NCBI GenBank assembly: GCA_015056155.1
Contig: SVGU01000025.1
Location: 1 to 32,732, forward strand
Reading direction: 5' to 3'
Source: Clostridiales bacterium
GTDB taxonomy: Bacteria; Bacillota; Clostridia; Christensenellales; Aristaeellaceae
DNA length: 32,732 nucleotides
The notes beneath the pieces were generated by a model. It had not been told where the DNA came from and did no database searches. It saw only the letters and a program-made list of their open reading frames with translations. The translations under genes and the position numbers were made by a program. Numbering within the stretch: position 1 is the stretch's first letter; each line of letters opens with the position of its first letter. Below, one piece after another: positions 6,434 to 15,078 of the stretch.

Positions 6434-8752
6434 ATGCTGCGATTTGTGAAACGTGGACCGGATACGGCGGCGCCCATCGGTGATCTGCCGCTGTGGCTGT
6501 CGGCCCTTCTGCGCAGCCGCGGGGTGGATACGCCGGAAAAGGCGGAGCGCTTCCTGCATCCGGACGTGTCCCAGCTGCATGATCCCTTCCTGATGCAGGG
6601 CATGGACAAGGCGGTGCGCATCATCCGGGAGGCTGTGGCCGCCGGAATGCCCGTCATCGTTTACGGAGACTATGATGTGGACGGCGTGTCGGCGACCTCC
6701 ATCCTGCTGGAGACGCTGCGGGAGATGGGCGCGGACCCTGCCTTCCGCATTCCCTCGCGCCACGGGGAGGGCTACGGCCTCAACTGCGATGCCGTGCGCG
6801 AGATGGCGCAGACGTACCGGCTGCTCATCACCGTGGACTGCGGGGTCACGAACCATGAGGAAGTGAAGCTGGCGCAGATGCTGGGCATGACGGTCATCGT
6901 CACCGACCATCATCAGCTGGCTGATACGCCCAGCCCTGCGGACGTGGTGCTGAACCCGCTGCTGGGGGAATATCCCTTCCGGCGGCTGTGCGGCGCGGGC
7001 GTGGCGCTGAAGCTGACGCAGGCGCTGCTGGGCATGGAGGCGGTGCTGCGCCGGATCGATCTGGCGGCGCTGGCGACGGTGGCGGACATCGTTCCCCTGA
7101 TCGACGAGAACCGCGTCATCGTCCGCGAGGGACTGCGGCTCATGGCGGATACCGCCCGGCCGGGCCTGCGGGCGCTGATGCAGGTGAGCGACGTGCACCC
7201 GCCGGTGAACGCGGGGCATGTGGGGTTCCGGCTGGCGCCGCGCCTCAATGCCGGCGGCCGCCTGGAGGATGCGGAGCAGGGCGTCCGGCTGCTGACGGCG
7301 GCAAGCGACGCAGAGGCGGAGCCCATCGCCAGGCATCTGGAGCAGGCGAACCAGCAGCGGCAGGCCATGGAGCAGGACATCACCCAGCAGGCGATCGGGA
7401 TGATCGCGGAGTGCGTGGATTTCCGCACGGACCGGGTGATCATCGTCATGGGCGAGGGCTGGAACCACGGCGTGATCGGCCTGGCGGCAGGGCGCATCTG
7501 CGAGAAGTACCACTTCCCGACCATCGTTCTGACGGAAAAGGACGGCGTGGCGGTCGGCTCGTGCCGGTCCATCCCGGGGGTCAATATCCATGGGATGCTG
7601 TCCATCTGCAAGGACCTGTTCATGCGCTTCGGCGGCCATGAGCAGGCGGCGGGGCTGACGATGCAGTCCTCCCTCGTGCCGGAGCTGCGCCGCCGGCTGA
7701 ATCTGGCGATCAATGAAAACTGCGACCTGCGCTGCTACATCCCGGCGAAGGAATATGACCTCGCCCTGCGGCTGCAGGAGGTCGATCTGGAGATGATCGA
7801 CCGGCTGGATGCGATGCAGCCCACGGGCTACGGCAATCCGAACCCGGTGTTCCTCGTGCGGGATGCACACCTGCAGCAGGCGATGCGCGTGGGCAAGACC
7901 CGGACGCACCTGAAGCTGACGCTGCTGGACGGGCAGACCATCCGGGACGGCATCGCCTTCGGCATGGGCGACATGGCGGAGGAGGGGCTGGAGCGCGTGG
8001 ACGTGCTGTTCACGCCGGAGCGCAACGAATTCCGCGGCCGTGTCACCGCCCAGCTGCAGGTCGGGGCGATCACCCGGGCGGAGGGCTCGGTGAGCATCCC
8101 GGACGATGATACGCTTTTCCGCGGGCTTTTGCAGGAAATCGTGCATCTGGCGGAGAATGATATACAGATAACCTGCGCGCCGGAGAGCGTGACGCTGCCC
8201 GGGCTGCGCAGGCTGATGCAGGATGGGCGCGGCGTGCTGCTCATCGGGCATGAGCGCGGCGCGGCGGCGCGGGTGCTGACGGAATGCTCAGCGGACCTGG
8301 CAGCGGGGGCTGTCCGGGACGGACGCGCCTTCAATACGCTGCTGACCATGCCGCAGCTGGAGAAGCTCAGCGACATATGGACGGATATCGTGCTGCTGGA
8401 CGGCGATGTGCTGCCGGGCGAGGCAGCGGCGATTATGGAAAAATGCCCCCGCGCGAAGCTGCATGCGATGAAGCCGAATCCGGCGATGCGCGCGCTCCTT
8501 GCGTCCCTGCAGATGGATGATGAGACGCTGCGCACGCTGTACCGCCGGGTGCGACTGGGCGGGACGATGGCGCCGGGACAGCTGGGCGCGGATGCGGGGC
8601 TGTCGGCGGCGCAGGCGCTGACCGGGCTGATGGCCTTCCATCAGGTGAGGCTGGTGGAGATGAGCCTGGACCCCTATGCCGTGCGGCTGCTTCCACCCCA
8701 GAAGTGCCGCATGGAGGACAGCTCGGTCGTCCGCTATCTGCGGGGCATGTGA
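6434..8752 (+). CDS. recJ: Single-stranded-DNA-specific exonuclease RecJ
   Basis: This is a 772-residue protein, close to Bacillus RecJ. ATG 6434 has GGGAGGG before it; upstream in-frame ATGs lie inside the promoter and leader hairpin. The DHH phosphoesterase domain shows DYDVDG (79-84), VDCGVTNHEE and TDHHQ (Asp158-His160) as Mn2+ ligands. LAPRLNAGGRLE and the DHHA1 domain follow, with GWNHGVIGLAAGR and GGHEQAAG (Gly400 onward) binding DNA. The C-terminal region is longer than the catalytic core, as usual in Bacillota. RecJ degrades single-stranded DNA 5' to 3' in recombination and mismatch repair. It is co-transcribed with rel, which starts 36 bases downstream. Confidence 0.96.
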   Translation: MLRFVKRGPDTAAPIGDLPLWLSALLRSRGVDTPEKAERFLHPDVSQLHDPFLMQGMDKAVRIIREAVAAGMPVIVYGDYDVDGVSATSILLETLREMGADPAFRIPSRHGEGYGLNCDAVREMAQTYRLLITVDCGVTNHEEVKLAQMLGMTVIVTDHHQLADTPSPADVVLNPLLGEYPFRRLCGAGVALKLTQALLGMEAVLRRIDLAALATVADIVPLIDENRVIVREGLRLMADTARPGLRALMQVSDVHPPVNAGHVGFRLAPRLNAGGRLEDAEQGVRLLTAASDAEAEPIARHLEQANQQRQAMEQDITQQAIGMIAECVDFRTDRVIIVMGEGWNHGVIGLAAGRICEKYHFPTIVLTEKDGVAVGSCRSIPGVNIHGMLSICKDLFMRFGGHEQAAGLTMQSSLVPELRRRLNLAINENCDLRCYIPAKEYDLALRLQEVDLEMIDRLDAMQPTGYGNPNPVFLVRDAHLQQAMRVGKTRTHLKLTLLDGQTIRDGIAFGMGDMAEEGLERVDVLFTPERNEFRGRVTAQLQVGAITRAEGSVSIPDDDTLFRGLLQEIVHLAENDIQITCAPESVTLPGLRRLMQDGRGVLLIGHERGAAARVLTECSADLAAGAVRDGRAFNTLLTMPQLEKLSDIWTDIVLLDGDVLPGEAAAIMEKCPRAKLHAMKPNPAMRALLASLQMDDETLRTLYRRVRLGGTMAPGQLGADAGLSAAQALTGLMAFHQVRLVEMSLDPYAVRLLPPQKCRMEDSSVVRYLRGM

Positions 8753-8788
8753 GACGATGGATGGGATGACACCGGGAGGTGTTGAAGG

Positions 8789-10990
8789 ATGACGTATACG
8801 GTTTATGAAGCGATGCCGCTGGACGCGATGATGGCGCGTGTGCAGAAGTACACCCCGGGCGACGGCGCAGAGCTGGTACGCAAGGCGTACCTGTTTGCAG
8901 AGGATGCGCACAAGGATCAGCGGCGCAAGAGCGGGGAGCCCTATTTTATCCATCCCTGCTTTGTGGCGAGCATCCTGACGGAGCTGATGATCGACCCGCC
9001 GACGATCGCTGCAGGTCTGCTGCACGACACGGTGGAGGACTGCGAGAACATCACGCTGGATACTCTGCGCGCGGAGTTCGGCGACGAGGTGGCCTGGCTG
9101 GTGGACGGCGTGACGAAGCTGGACAAGCTCGACTTCGCCGACAAGGAGGAGGCGCAGGCGGAATCCCTGCGCAAGATGATCCTCGCCATGTCCAAGGACA
9201 TCCGCGTCGTGCTGATCAAGCTGGCGGACCGCCTGCACAACATGCGCACGATGAAGTTCCAGCGCCCGGAGCGTCAGGTCGCCATCGCCCGCGAGACGCT
9301 GGACATCTATGCGCCGCTGGCTCACCGCCTGGGCGTGTATGCGATCAAGCACGAGCTGGAGGACCTGTCCCTGCGCTACATCGACCCGGCGGGCTATCAG
9401 AACCTGGTGCAGCTGGTGGGCCAGAAGCGCTCGGAGCGGCAGGAGAATATCCGCATGGTCATTGCGGAGCTGTCCGAAAAGCTGGACGAGCAGCACATCC
9501 ATTATGACATCGACGGCCGGCCCAAGAGCTTTTACAGCATTTACCGCAAGATGGTGTTGCAGAACAAGCCCTTCGACCAGATCTATGACCTGATCGCCAT
9601 CCGTGTGCTGGTGGATTCCGTGCCGGACTGCTATGCGGTGCTGGGCATCGTCCATACGCTGTGGAACCAGATGCCCGGCCGCTTCAAGGACTACATCTCC
9701 GTCCCGAAGGCGAACATGTATCAGTCCCTGCACACGACGGTCGTGGGCGGACGCAAGATGCCCTTCCCCTTCGAGGTGCAGATCCGCACCTGGGAGATGC
9801 ACCGCATCGCGGAATACGGCATCGCGGCGCACTGGCGCTACAAGGAGGGCGGCGGCAGCGGAAATTCGCTGGACAGCAAGCTCTACTGGGTCCGCCAGAT
9901 CCTGGACTGGCAGAACGAAACGCGCGATTCCAAGGAATTTGTCGATACCCTCAAGACGGACCTGTTCGCCGAGGAGGTCTTCCTCTTCACCCCCAAGGGC
10001 GATGTGATCTCCATGCCCAAGGGCGCGACCCCGCTGGACTTTGCCTACCGCATCCATTCGGGTGTGGGCAACAAGTGCACGGGCAGCAAGATCAACGGCA
10101 AGATCATGCCGCTGGATACGGTGCTGGAGACCGGCGACCGGGTGGAGATCATCACCAGCGCCAACTCGAAGGGCCCCTCGACGGACTGGCTGCGCATCTG
10201 CAAGACGCCGCAGGCCAAGGCGAAGATCCGCGCCTTCCTGAAGAAGGAGTTCAAGGAGGAGAACATCGAGCTGGGCCGCTCCATGGTGGAGAAGGAGTGC
10301 CGCCGGCGCGGCCTTGCCCCTGCGGATCTGATCCGGCAGGAGTACTATGATTCCATCATGCGCAAGTACGGCTTCACCAGCCCGGACGATATCTTCGCGG
10401 CGGTGGGCTATGGCGGCATGGCGGCGGTCTATGTCGTTTCCCGTCTGGTGGAGGAGCAGCGGCAGGCGCAGGCCAGCGCAGCTCCGAAGCTGGAGGACCT
10501 CATGGCGCCCGAGGCGGCCAAGCAGAGCCGTCCGGCGCACAAGATCAACCACGGCATCATCATGCCGGGCATGAAGGACGTGGACATCCCTGTCCGCTTC
10601 GGCCTGTGCTGCACCCCCGTGCCCGGCGACGACATCGTTGGCTACATCACCCGCGGCCGCGGCGTGACCATCCACAAGGCCGACTGCGCCAACGCGCTCT
10701 CCGCCGAGCAGGAGCGGCGCATTGACGTGGACTGGGCGGACGAGAACATCGGCTCCTTCACCGCGTCGATCAAGATCGTCGCCTATGACAAGCCGAGCCT
10801 GCTGATCGAGCTGGCGAGCGTGCTGAGCGACCTGAACATCAACATCAAGAACGTCTCCGCCACCTCGGACGAGAAGAACCGCATCGCGACCTTCCGCTTC
10901 GTGGTGGAGGTCAAGTCCCGCGAGCAGATGGACAAGGTCGTCAAGCAGCTGATGCGCAAGTCAGACGTGATCGACGTATTCCGCGCTTAA
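8789..10990 (+). CDS. relA: Bifunctional (p)ppGpp synthetase/hydrolase Rel
   Basis: This is a 733-residue protein starting at ATG 8789 behind GGGAGG. The HD hydrolase domain has HPCFVAS and LLHDTVED (His79-Asp80). The synthetase domain runs through GRPKSFYSIYRKM, YDLIAIRVLV, GRFKDYI and YQSLHTT. The TGS domain (from about EEVFLFTPKGDVISMPKG) precedes a conserved Cys region (GLCCTPVPGDDI to KADCANA) and a C-terminal ACT domain. Intact motifs in both catalytic domains indicate it makes and degrades the starvation alarmone (p)ppGpp at the ribosome. Its stop codon TAA (10988-10990) lies in the first stem of a tandem 143-bp repeat, an unusual boundary. Rel commonly neighbours recJ, dtd and the glyoxalase-like hydrolase in Bacillota, as here. 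Confidence 0.96.
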   Translation: MTYTVYEAMPLDAMMARVQKYTPGDGAELVRKAYLFAEDAHKDQRRKSGEPYFIHPCFVASILTELMIDPPTIAAGLLHDTVEDCENITLDTLRAEFGDEVAWLVDGVTKLDKLDFADKEEAQAESLRKMILAMSKDIRVVLIKLADRLHNMRTMKFQRPERQVAIARETLDIYAPLAHRLGVYAIKHELEDLSLRYIDPAGYQNLVQLVGQKRSERQENIRMVIAELSEKLDEQHIHYDIDGRPKSFYSIYRKMVLQNKPFDQIYDLIAIRVLVDSVPDCYAVLGIVHTLWNQMPGRFKDYISVPKANMYQSLHTTVVGGRKMPFPFEVQIRTWEMHRIAEYGIAAHWRYKEGGGSGNSLDSKLYWVRQILDWQNETRDSKEFVDTLKTDLFAEEVFLFTPKGDVISMPKGATPLDFAYRIHSGVGNKCTGSKINGKIMPLDTVLETGDRVEIITSANSKGPSTDWLRICKTPQAKAKIRAFLKKEFKEENIELGRSMVEKECRRRGLAPADLIRQEYYDSIMRKYGFTSPDDIFAAVGYGGMAAVYVVSRLVEEQRQAQASAAPKLEDLMAPEAAKQSRPAHKINHGIIMPGMKDVDIPVRFGLCCTPVPGDDIVGYITRGRGVTIHKADCANALSAEQERRIDVDWADENIGSFTASIKIVAYDKPSLLIELASVLSDLNINIKNVSATSDEKNRIATFRFVVEVKSREQMDKVVKQLMRKSDVIDVFRA

Positions 10991-11126
10991 GGGGCGCTGC
11001 CCCTTAAGGATCCCTGCTCAGGGGATTTATCCCCTGAGAACCCCTTTTCGCGATCGGGCTGTGCTCCTTCGGTTGGGCTTCGCTCGCGTGGGAGTGGAGG
11101 GGACGGGAATGCAGGTCGGACGTGAA
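10984..11126 (+). repeat. 143-bp tandem repeat, copy 1
   Basis: The unit begins CGCTTAAGGGG and contains two perfect 9-bp hairpins: TTAAGGGGC (10987-10995) with GCCCCTTAA (10999-11007), loop GCT; and CTCAGGGGA (11017-11025) with TCCCCTGAG (11030-11038), loop TTTA. No T-run follows either. The unit includes the last seven bases of rel. Confidence 0.9.
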
Positions 11127-11269
11127 CGCTTAAGGGGCGCTGCCCCTTGAGGATCCCTGCTCAGGGGATTTATCCCCTGAGAACCCCTTTTCGCGATCGG
11201 GCTGTGTGCCTTCGGTTGGGCTTCGTTCGCGTGGGAATGGAGGGGACGGGAATGCAGGTCGGACGTGAG
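11127..11269 (+). repeat. 143-bp tandem repeat, copy 2
   Basis: It is directly adjacent to copy 1 and differs at only a few positions, for example CCCCTTGAGG for CCCCTTAAGG. Hairpin 2 is unchanged. Because 143 is not a multiple of three, no reading frame is conserved through the array. Confidence 0.9.
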
Positions 11270-11395
11270 CGCTTAAGGGGCGCTGCCTCTTAAGAATCCC
11301 TGCTCGGGGGATTTATCTCCTGAGAACCCCGTTTCGCGATCGGGTTGCGTGCCTTTGGCTGGGCTTCGCTCGCGTGGGAGTGGAGGGGACGGGAA
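11270..11395 (+). repeat. 143-bp tandem repeat, copy 3, incomplete and degenerate
   Basis: The copy follows copy 2 without a gap but stops matching after GGGGACGGGAA, 17 bases short of a full unit, and runs into the dtd leader. It carries more substitutions than copy 2, and both hairpins have a mismatch or wobble. That suggests it is the oldest unit or under less constraint. Confidence 0.85.
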
Positions 11396-11409
11396 GCGTT
11401 GCAAATTTG

Positions 11410-11435
11410 GGCTCTCCCATCAGCGGAGAGCCTTT
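11410..11435 (+). terminator. Hairpin directly upstream of dtd
   Basis: GGCTCTCC (11410-11417) pairs perfectly with GGAGAGCC (11425-11432), followed only by CTTTC-like bases. It ends about five bases before the AAAGGAGG site of dtd. Weak as a terminator; it may be a leader structure. Confidence 0.5.
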
Positions 11436-11454
11436 CTCAAAGGAGGAATTTCCC

Positions 11455-11904
11455 ATGCGCTGCGTGATCCAGCGGGTCACATCCGCTTCGGTCGCCATCG
11501 GCGGCGAAACCGTCGGCCGGTGCGGCAAGGGCTATATGATCCTGATCGGCGTGTCGGTGGATGACACGGAGAAGGATCTGGAATACATGGCGAGCAAGAT
11601 CCCGACGCTGCGGATCTTTGAGGACGAGAACGGCAAGATGAACCGGTCCATTCTGGACGTGGGCGGGGAGATCCTCGCAATCAGCCAGTTCACCCTCTAC
11701 GGGGACGCAAGGAGCCAGCGCCGCCCCGGCTTCACCGCCGCCGCGCGCCCTGACAAGGCGATCCCCCTGTATGAGGGGCTGGTCGAAAGCTGGCGTGCGC
11801 AGGGCATCCATGTGGAAACGGGCGTGTTCGGCGCGGACATGCAGGTGTCCCTCGTCAATGACGGCCCTGTGACCATGCTGATGGATTCGACCAAGCTGTT
11901 CTGA
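11455..11904 (+). CDS. dtd: D-aminoacyl-tRNA deacylase
   Basis: This is a 149-residue protein, the family's normal length. The start at ATG 11455 follows AAAGGAGG at about 8 bases. The N-terminus [15 protein letters not shown], the [17 protein letters not shown] motif containing the SQ-x-T signature and the [11 protein letters not shown] motif (the Gly-Pro pair that excludes L-amino acids) are all intact. The enzyme removes D-amino acids, and some glycine, mischarged to tRNA in the cytoplasm. It is followed after 9 bases by the metallo-hydrolase gene, so the two are probably co-transcribed. The rel-dtd-hydrolase order is common in Bacillota. Confidence 0.95.
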   Translation: MRCVIQRVTSASVAIGGETVGRCGKGYMILIGVSVDDTEKDLEYMASKIPTLRIFEDENGKMNRSILDVGGEILAISQFTLYGDARSQRRPGFTAAARPDKAIPLYEGLVESWRAQGIHVETGVFGADMQVSLVNDGPVTMLMDSTKLF

Positions 11905-11913
11905 GGTGCGGAT

Positions 11914-12474
11914 ATGCAGAAAATGAAGACTCTGTCCGTGGGCGAACTGGGCACGTGCTGCTACATCGTCTGGGACAGCGAAACGGATACCTGCGCAGTG
12001 ATCGACCCCGGCGCGGAGCCGGAGCGCATCCGCGCGACCTGCGAGGGCAGGCGCATCGAGGCGATCCTGCTGACCCACGGGCATTTCGACCACATCGGCG
12101 GCGTGAAGGAGCTGGCGAAGGACGGCGCGGAGATCGTCATCCACCGGGAGGACGCGCCGATGCTGGGCAGCGCGGAGCTGAACGCGAGCTGGCTCATCGG
12201 GGAGCATGTGACGGCCCCGAAAGCCACAAAAACCGTGCAGGAAGGGGACAAGATCACCATCGGCGGCGTGACGTTCACGGTCCTGCATACCCCGGGGCAT
12301 ACGCCGGGCTGCGTGTGCTACCAGACGGGCGGCTGGCTCTTCACCGGCGATACGCTGTTCCATTACGGCTATGGCCGCACCGACTTGCCCGGCGGCAGCA
12401 TGTCCCAGCTGGCGGCTTCCCTGCGCCGCCTTGCGCCCCTGGCACAGGAGCATGAGATCTTCCCCGGACACTGA
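11914..12474 (+). CDS. Metallo-beta-lactamase-fold hydrolase (glyoxalase II-like), short C-terminus
   Basis: This is a 186-residue protein starting at ATG 11914 behind GAGGTG. It has the metal-binding THGHFDH (His55, His57, Asp59, His60), then HTPGHTPG (His129), FTGDTLF (Asp146) and a final PGH (His186). The set fits a dinuclear metal hydrolase of the glyoxalase II-like group, which cleaves thioesters such as S-lactoylglutathione analogues. Relatives next to rel and dtd generally continue about 15-20 residues beyond PGH (GPxTT...ER...NP). Here a TGA follows the last ligand immediately, and neither other frame restores the tail. The enzyme could still bind both metals, but the end is odd. Confidence 0.85.
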   Translation: MQKMKTLSVGELGTCCYIVWDSETDTCAVIDPGAEPERIRATCEGRRIEAILLTHGHFDHIGGVKELAKDGAEIVIHREDAPMLGSAELNASWLIGEHVTAPKATKTVQEGDKITIGGVTFTVLHTPGHTPGCVCYQTGGWLFTGDTLFHYGYGRTDLPGGSMSQLAASLRRLAPLAQEHEIFPGH

Positions 12475-12509
12475 ACGGCGCATGCCATCAGTCTTCACTG
12501 CGCACAGGC

Positions 12510-12533
12510 GGCTCCTTTGCAGAGGGAGCCTTT
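12510..12533 (+). terminator. Weak hairpin in front of hemZ
   Basis: GGCTCC (12510-12515) pairs with GGAGCC (12525-12530), followed by TTT. It sits about ten bases before the GGAGGT site of hemZ, like the hairpins before dtd, recJ and zapA. Too weak to be a sure terminator. Confidence 0.35.
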
Positions 12534-12555
12534 CGGTGCGCCGGAGGTACAGAAT

Positions 12556-13986
12556 ATGACGCAATACCTTGACACCATTCAGCCGGAGCTGATGAACATC
12601 ACCCGGCTTTTCGGACTGCCGGACAGCGACTGGGAGCTGCCGCGCTACACCTTCACGGCGTGGGAAGCGGACGGGCGGTACCATTGCCGCTTCACCGACG
12701 GAGAACACAGCGCCGAAGGCTCGGTCCCGATCCCGCCGGAGGAGCAGGACGAACGGCTTGAGACGCTGCACCGCAAGCGTGCCGCGCGGCGCCTCGTCCG
12801 GCAGACGCTTTACGACCTGTGCCGGGATACGACGGGCATCCATCCTCCGTGGGGGAGCCTGACCGGCATCCGCCCGACGCACCTGATGTATGAGGCGATC
12901 GGGCAGGGGCTTTCCGGCGACGCGGCAAAGCGCTATGTCATCGACCACTTCGACGTCAAGCCTGACCGGGCGGACATCCTCTGGGAGATCGCGCAGGTGC
13001 AGGGGGCGCTCCCGCCGCCGGAGGACCGGTGGATGGACGTGTACATCGGCATTCCGTTCTGCACGACGCGGTGCACCTATTGCTCCTTCTCCTCGGGAGA
13101 GCTGGGCAAGGGCAAGCTGGTCGAGCCGTATCTGGCGGCGCTGTTCCGGGAGATGGAGGCGTGCAGCGGGATGATCGAAGGCACGGGGCGGAAGCTGCGC
13201 GCGGTCTATGTGGGCGGCGGCACCCCGACGAGCCTGAATGAGGAGCAGCTCCGGCGGCTGCTGGACCGGATGATGGCCTGCTTCCCCGGCGCGATGGAAT
13301 ACACGGTCGAGGCGGGCCGCCCGGACACGATCACCCCGGGGAAGCTCGCGGCGATCTGCGATGCGGGCGTGCAGCGCATCAGCATCAACCCGCAGACCAT
13401 GAACGACGAGACGCTGCGCATCATCGGCCGGGCGCATACTGCACAGCAGGTCATCGACGCATACCGGATGGCCCGGGAGGCGGGCATCCACCACATCAAC
13501 ATGGATGTGATCGCGGGCCTTCCCGGCGAAACGGTGGAGGACTTCGCGCGGACGATGTCGCATGCCCTGGAGCTGCGCCCGGAGAGCCTGACGGTGCATA
13601 CCCTGGCGATCAAGCGCTCCACGCGCCTGCATTTTGAGAACTACCGCTTCCCCACGGGCGTGGAGGCGGCGGAGATGGTGCAGCTGGGGCTGGAGACCGC
13701 CCGGAAGCTGGGCATGCAGCCCTATTACCTCTACCGGCAGAAGAACATGGCCGGCAATCAGGAGAACATCGGCTATGCGCTGCCGGGCCACGCCTGTCAG
13801 TACAATGTGGATATCATGGAGGAAACGACGCATATCCTGGCGCTGGGCGCGGGTGGCATCAGCAAGCGCGTGTATGAGGACGAAGGGCACATCGGCCGCG
13901 CGCCGAACGTGGCGAATATCGAGCACTACATCGCGCGCGTGGAGGAGATGATCGGCCGCAAGCGGGAGCTGTTTGAGGTTCCGTAA
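12556..13986 (+). CDS. hemZ: Radical SAM coproporphyrinogen III oxidase-like protein HemZ
   Basis: This is a 476-residue protein. ATG 12556 has CGGAGGT in front; an in-frame ATG at 12517 lies in the hairpin. A family-specific N-terminal domain includes GSLTGIRPTHLMYE. It precedes the radical SAM barrel, whose Cys169, Cys173 and Cys176 in FCTTRCTYCSF bind the [4Fe-4S] cluster. YVGGGTPTSL, VEAGRPDTIT, GVQRISINPQTMND and INMDVIAGLPGE follow in the family order. HemZ-type proteins in Clostridia are annotated as oxygen-independent coproporphyrinogen dehydrogenases, but many hosts lack a full haem pathway, so the true reaction may differ. No other haem gene is in the window. Confidence 0.9.
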   Translation: MTQYLDTIQPELMNITRLFGLPDSDWELPRYTFTAWEADGRYHCRFTDGEHSAEGSVPIPPEEQDERLETLHRKRAARRLVRQTLYDLCRDTTGIHPPWGSLTGIRPTHLMYEAIGQGLSGDAAKRYVIDHFDVKPDRADILWEIAQVQGALPPPEDRWMDVYIGIPFCTTRCTYCSFSSGELGKGKLVEPYLAALFREMEACSGMIEGTGRKLRAVYVGGGTPTSLNEEQLRRLLDRMMACFPGAMEYTVEAGRPDTITPGKLAAICDAGVQRISINPQTMNDETLRIIGRAHTAQQVIDAYRMAREAGIHHINMDVIAGLPGETVEDFARTMSHALELRPESLTVHTLAIKRSTRLHFENYRFPTGVEAAEMVQLGLETARKLGMQPYYLYRQKNMAGNQENIGYALPGHACQYNVDIMEETTHILALGAGGISKRVYEDEGHIGRAPNVANIEHYIARVEEMIGRKRELFEVP

Positions 13987-14091
13987 TGGGCCGAAAGACG
14001 GAGAAATCCCACCATGCAGACCGTATGCACCCCGAAAGAGGCGTCCAATCCCACGAATTTTGCCCGAAAACCGCGAAATTCTGCGGAAAAC

Positions 14092-14120
14092 TTGCATTTC
14101 TTCACAATTGCTGATACAAT
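14092..14120 (+). promoter_or_regulatory. Sigma-A promoter of the cyclophilin gene
   Basis: TTGCAT (14092-14097) and TACAAT (14115-14120) are separated by 17 bases in an AT-rich stretch. The expected RNA start is near 14127, about 70 bases before the ATG. Confidence 0.75.
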
Positions 14121-14134
14121 AGTTATTGTGCATA

Positions 14135-14180
14135 AGCATCGCTGGATGCTGTCGGGGATGCAGACCCCGATCTGATTTTT
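14135..14180 (+). terminator. Tandem hairpins with T-run in the cyclophilin leader
   Basis: AGCATC (14135-14140) pairs with GATGCT (14145-14150). Immediately after, TCGGGG (14152-14157) pairs with CCCCGA (14165-14170), ending in TCTGATTTTT. It lies between the promoter and the AAAGGAG site, so it could attenuate the gene. Confidence 0.55.
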
Positions 14181-14196
14181 GAAAGGAGTGTCATTC

Positions 14197-14715
14197 ATGG
14201 CACAGAATCCTACTTTTGTCATCACCATGGAGGACGGCCGCGAGATGAAGGGCGAGCTGTACCCGGAGATCGCGCCCCAGTCCGTGGGCAACTTCACTGC
14301 GCTGGCGAATTCCGGCTTCTACGACGGCCTGATCTTCCACCGCGTCATCCCCGGCTTCATGATCCAGGGCGGCGATCCCAAGGGCGTGGGCATCGGCGGT
14401 CCCGGCTACCACATCAAGGGCGAGTTTGCCCTCAACGGCTGGAACAACCCGCTCAAGCACACCTACGGCGTGCTGTCCATGGCGCGCAGCATGATGCCTG
14501 ACTCCGCTGGCAGCCAGTTCTTCATCATGACCAGCGACAGCCCCCATCTGGACGGCTCCTACGCGGCCTTCGGCAAGGTGCTGGAAGGCATGGAGACGGC
14601 CGATGCGATCGTCAGCGTCAAGCGCGACATGCGCGACAAGCCCATCGAGGACCAGCGGATGAAGTCCATCCGCGTGGAGACCTTCGGGCAGGTCTACCCC
14701 TTTGACCAGATGTAA
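14197..14715 (+). CDS. Peptidyl-prolyl cis-trans isomerase, cyclophilin type
   Basis: This is a 172-residue protein. ATG 14197 has AAAGGAG eight bases upstream; a TTG at 14179 is in frame but lies in the leader hairpin's T-run. The cyclophilin core is intact: [15 protein letters not shown] (Arg49, Gln57), [16 protein letters not shown] and [12 protein letters not shown] (His117). There is no signal peptide, so this is a cytoplasmic foldase that isomerises Xaa-Pro bonds. It is monocistronic: its own promoter precedes it and a strong terminator follows at 14727-14784. Confidence 0.95.
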   Translation: MAQNPTFVITMEDGREMKGELYPEIAPQSVGNFTALANSGFYDGLIFHRVIPGFMIQGGDPKGVGIGGPGYHIKGEFALNGWNNPLKHTYGVLSMARSMMPDSAGSQFFIMTSDSPHLDGSYAAFGKVLEGMETADAIVSVKRDMRDKPIEDQRMKSIRVETFGQVYPFDQM

Positions 14716-14726
14716 ATAAGGTGCAT

Positions 14727-14784
14727 AACGGCGCAGATCGCGGCAGGAACAGGGTCGATGACCCCGCCGGTCTGCGCCGTTTTG
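14727..14784 (+). terminator. Long terminator hairpin between the cyclophilin gene and zapA
   Basis: A perfect 11-bp outer stem AACGGCGCAGA (14727-14737) / TCTGCGCCGTT (14771-14781) encloses further pairing (CGGC/GCCG and GGGT/ACCC) and ends in TTTTGTT. It finishes less than 20 bases before the zapA ATG and no promoter is visible in between. Confidence 0.8.
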
Positions 14785-14800
14785 TTCAGGTGAGGTAACG

Positions 14801-15076
14801 ATGGAAAAGCAGAGAACCACCGTCCGCGTGGCGGGCAAGGAGTATGCGCTGGTGTCCTCGGATTCCCCGGAGCATCTGAACCGCGTCGCGGGCTATCTGG
14901 ACCGGCAGATCACCGAGACCGTGTTCGCCACGCGCCTGCCCAAGGAGACTGTGACCGTGCTGGTCGCGATGAACATCACGGACGAACTGATGAAGGCCCA
15001 GGAGGAGAATGCCCGGCTGCGGCGCGAGCTGAACGAGATGCGCAAGGCGCAGTCTGCGGCGGGCGAAGCGGAATAA
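14801..15076 (+). CDS. zapA: Cell division protein ZapA
   Basis: This is a 91-residue protein starting at ATG 14801 behind GTGAGG. The N-terminal strand-rich part (TTVRVAGKEYALVSSDSPEHLNRVAGYLDRQI) and the long C-terminal coiled coil (VLVAMNITDELMKAQEENARLRRELNEM) match ZapA. ZapA forms a tetramer that bundles FtsZ protofilaments at the division site. The gene sits 2 bases from the U32 peptidase gene, and mutS2 follows; zapA near mutS2 is a conserved order in Bacillota and supports the call. Transcription probably depends on read-through or an unseen promoter, as a strong hairpin lies right in front. Confidence 0.9.
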   Translation: MEKQRTTVRVAGKEYALVSSDSPEHLNRVAGYLDRQITETVFATRLPKETVTVLVAMNITDELMKAQEENARLRRELNEMRKAQSAAGEAE

Positions 15077-15078
15077 CC

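Noticed and set aside
10984..11395. CRISPR array
   Set aside because: The repeats are 143 bp, contiguous and without unique spacers.
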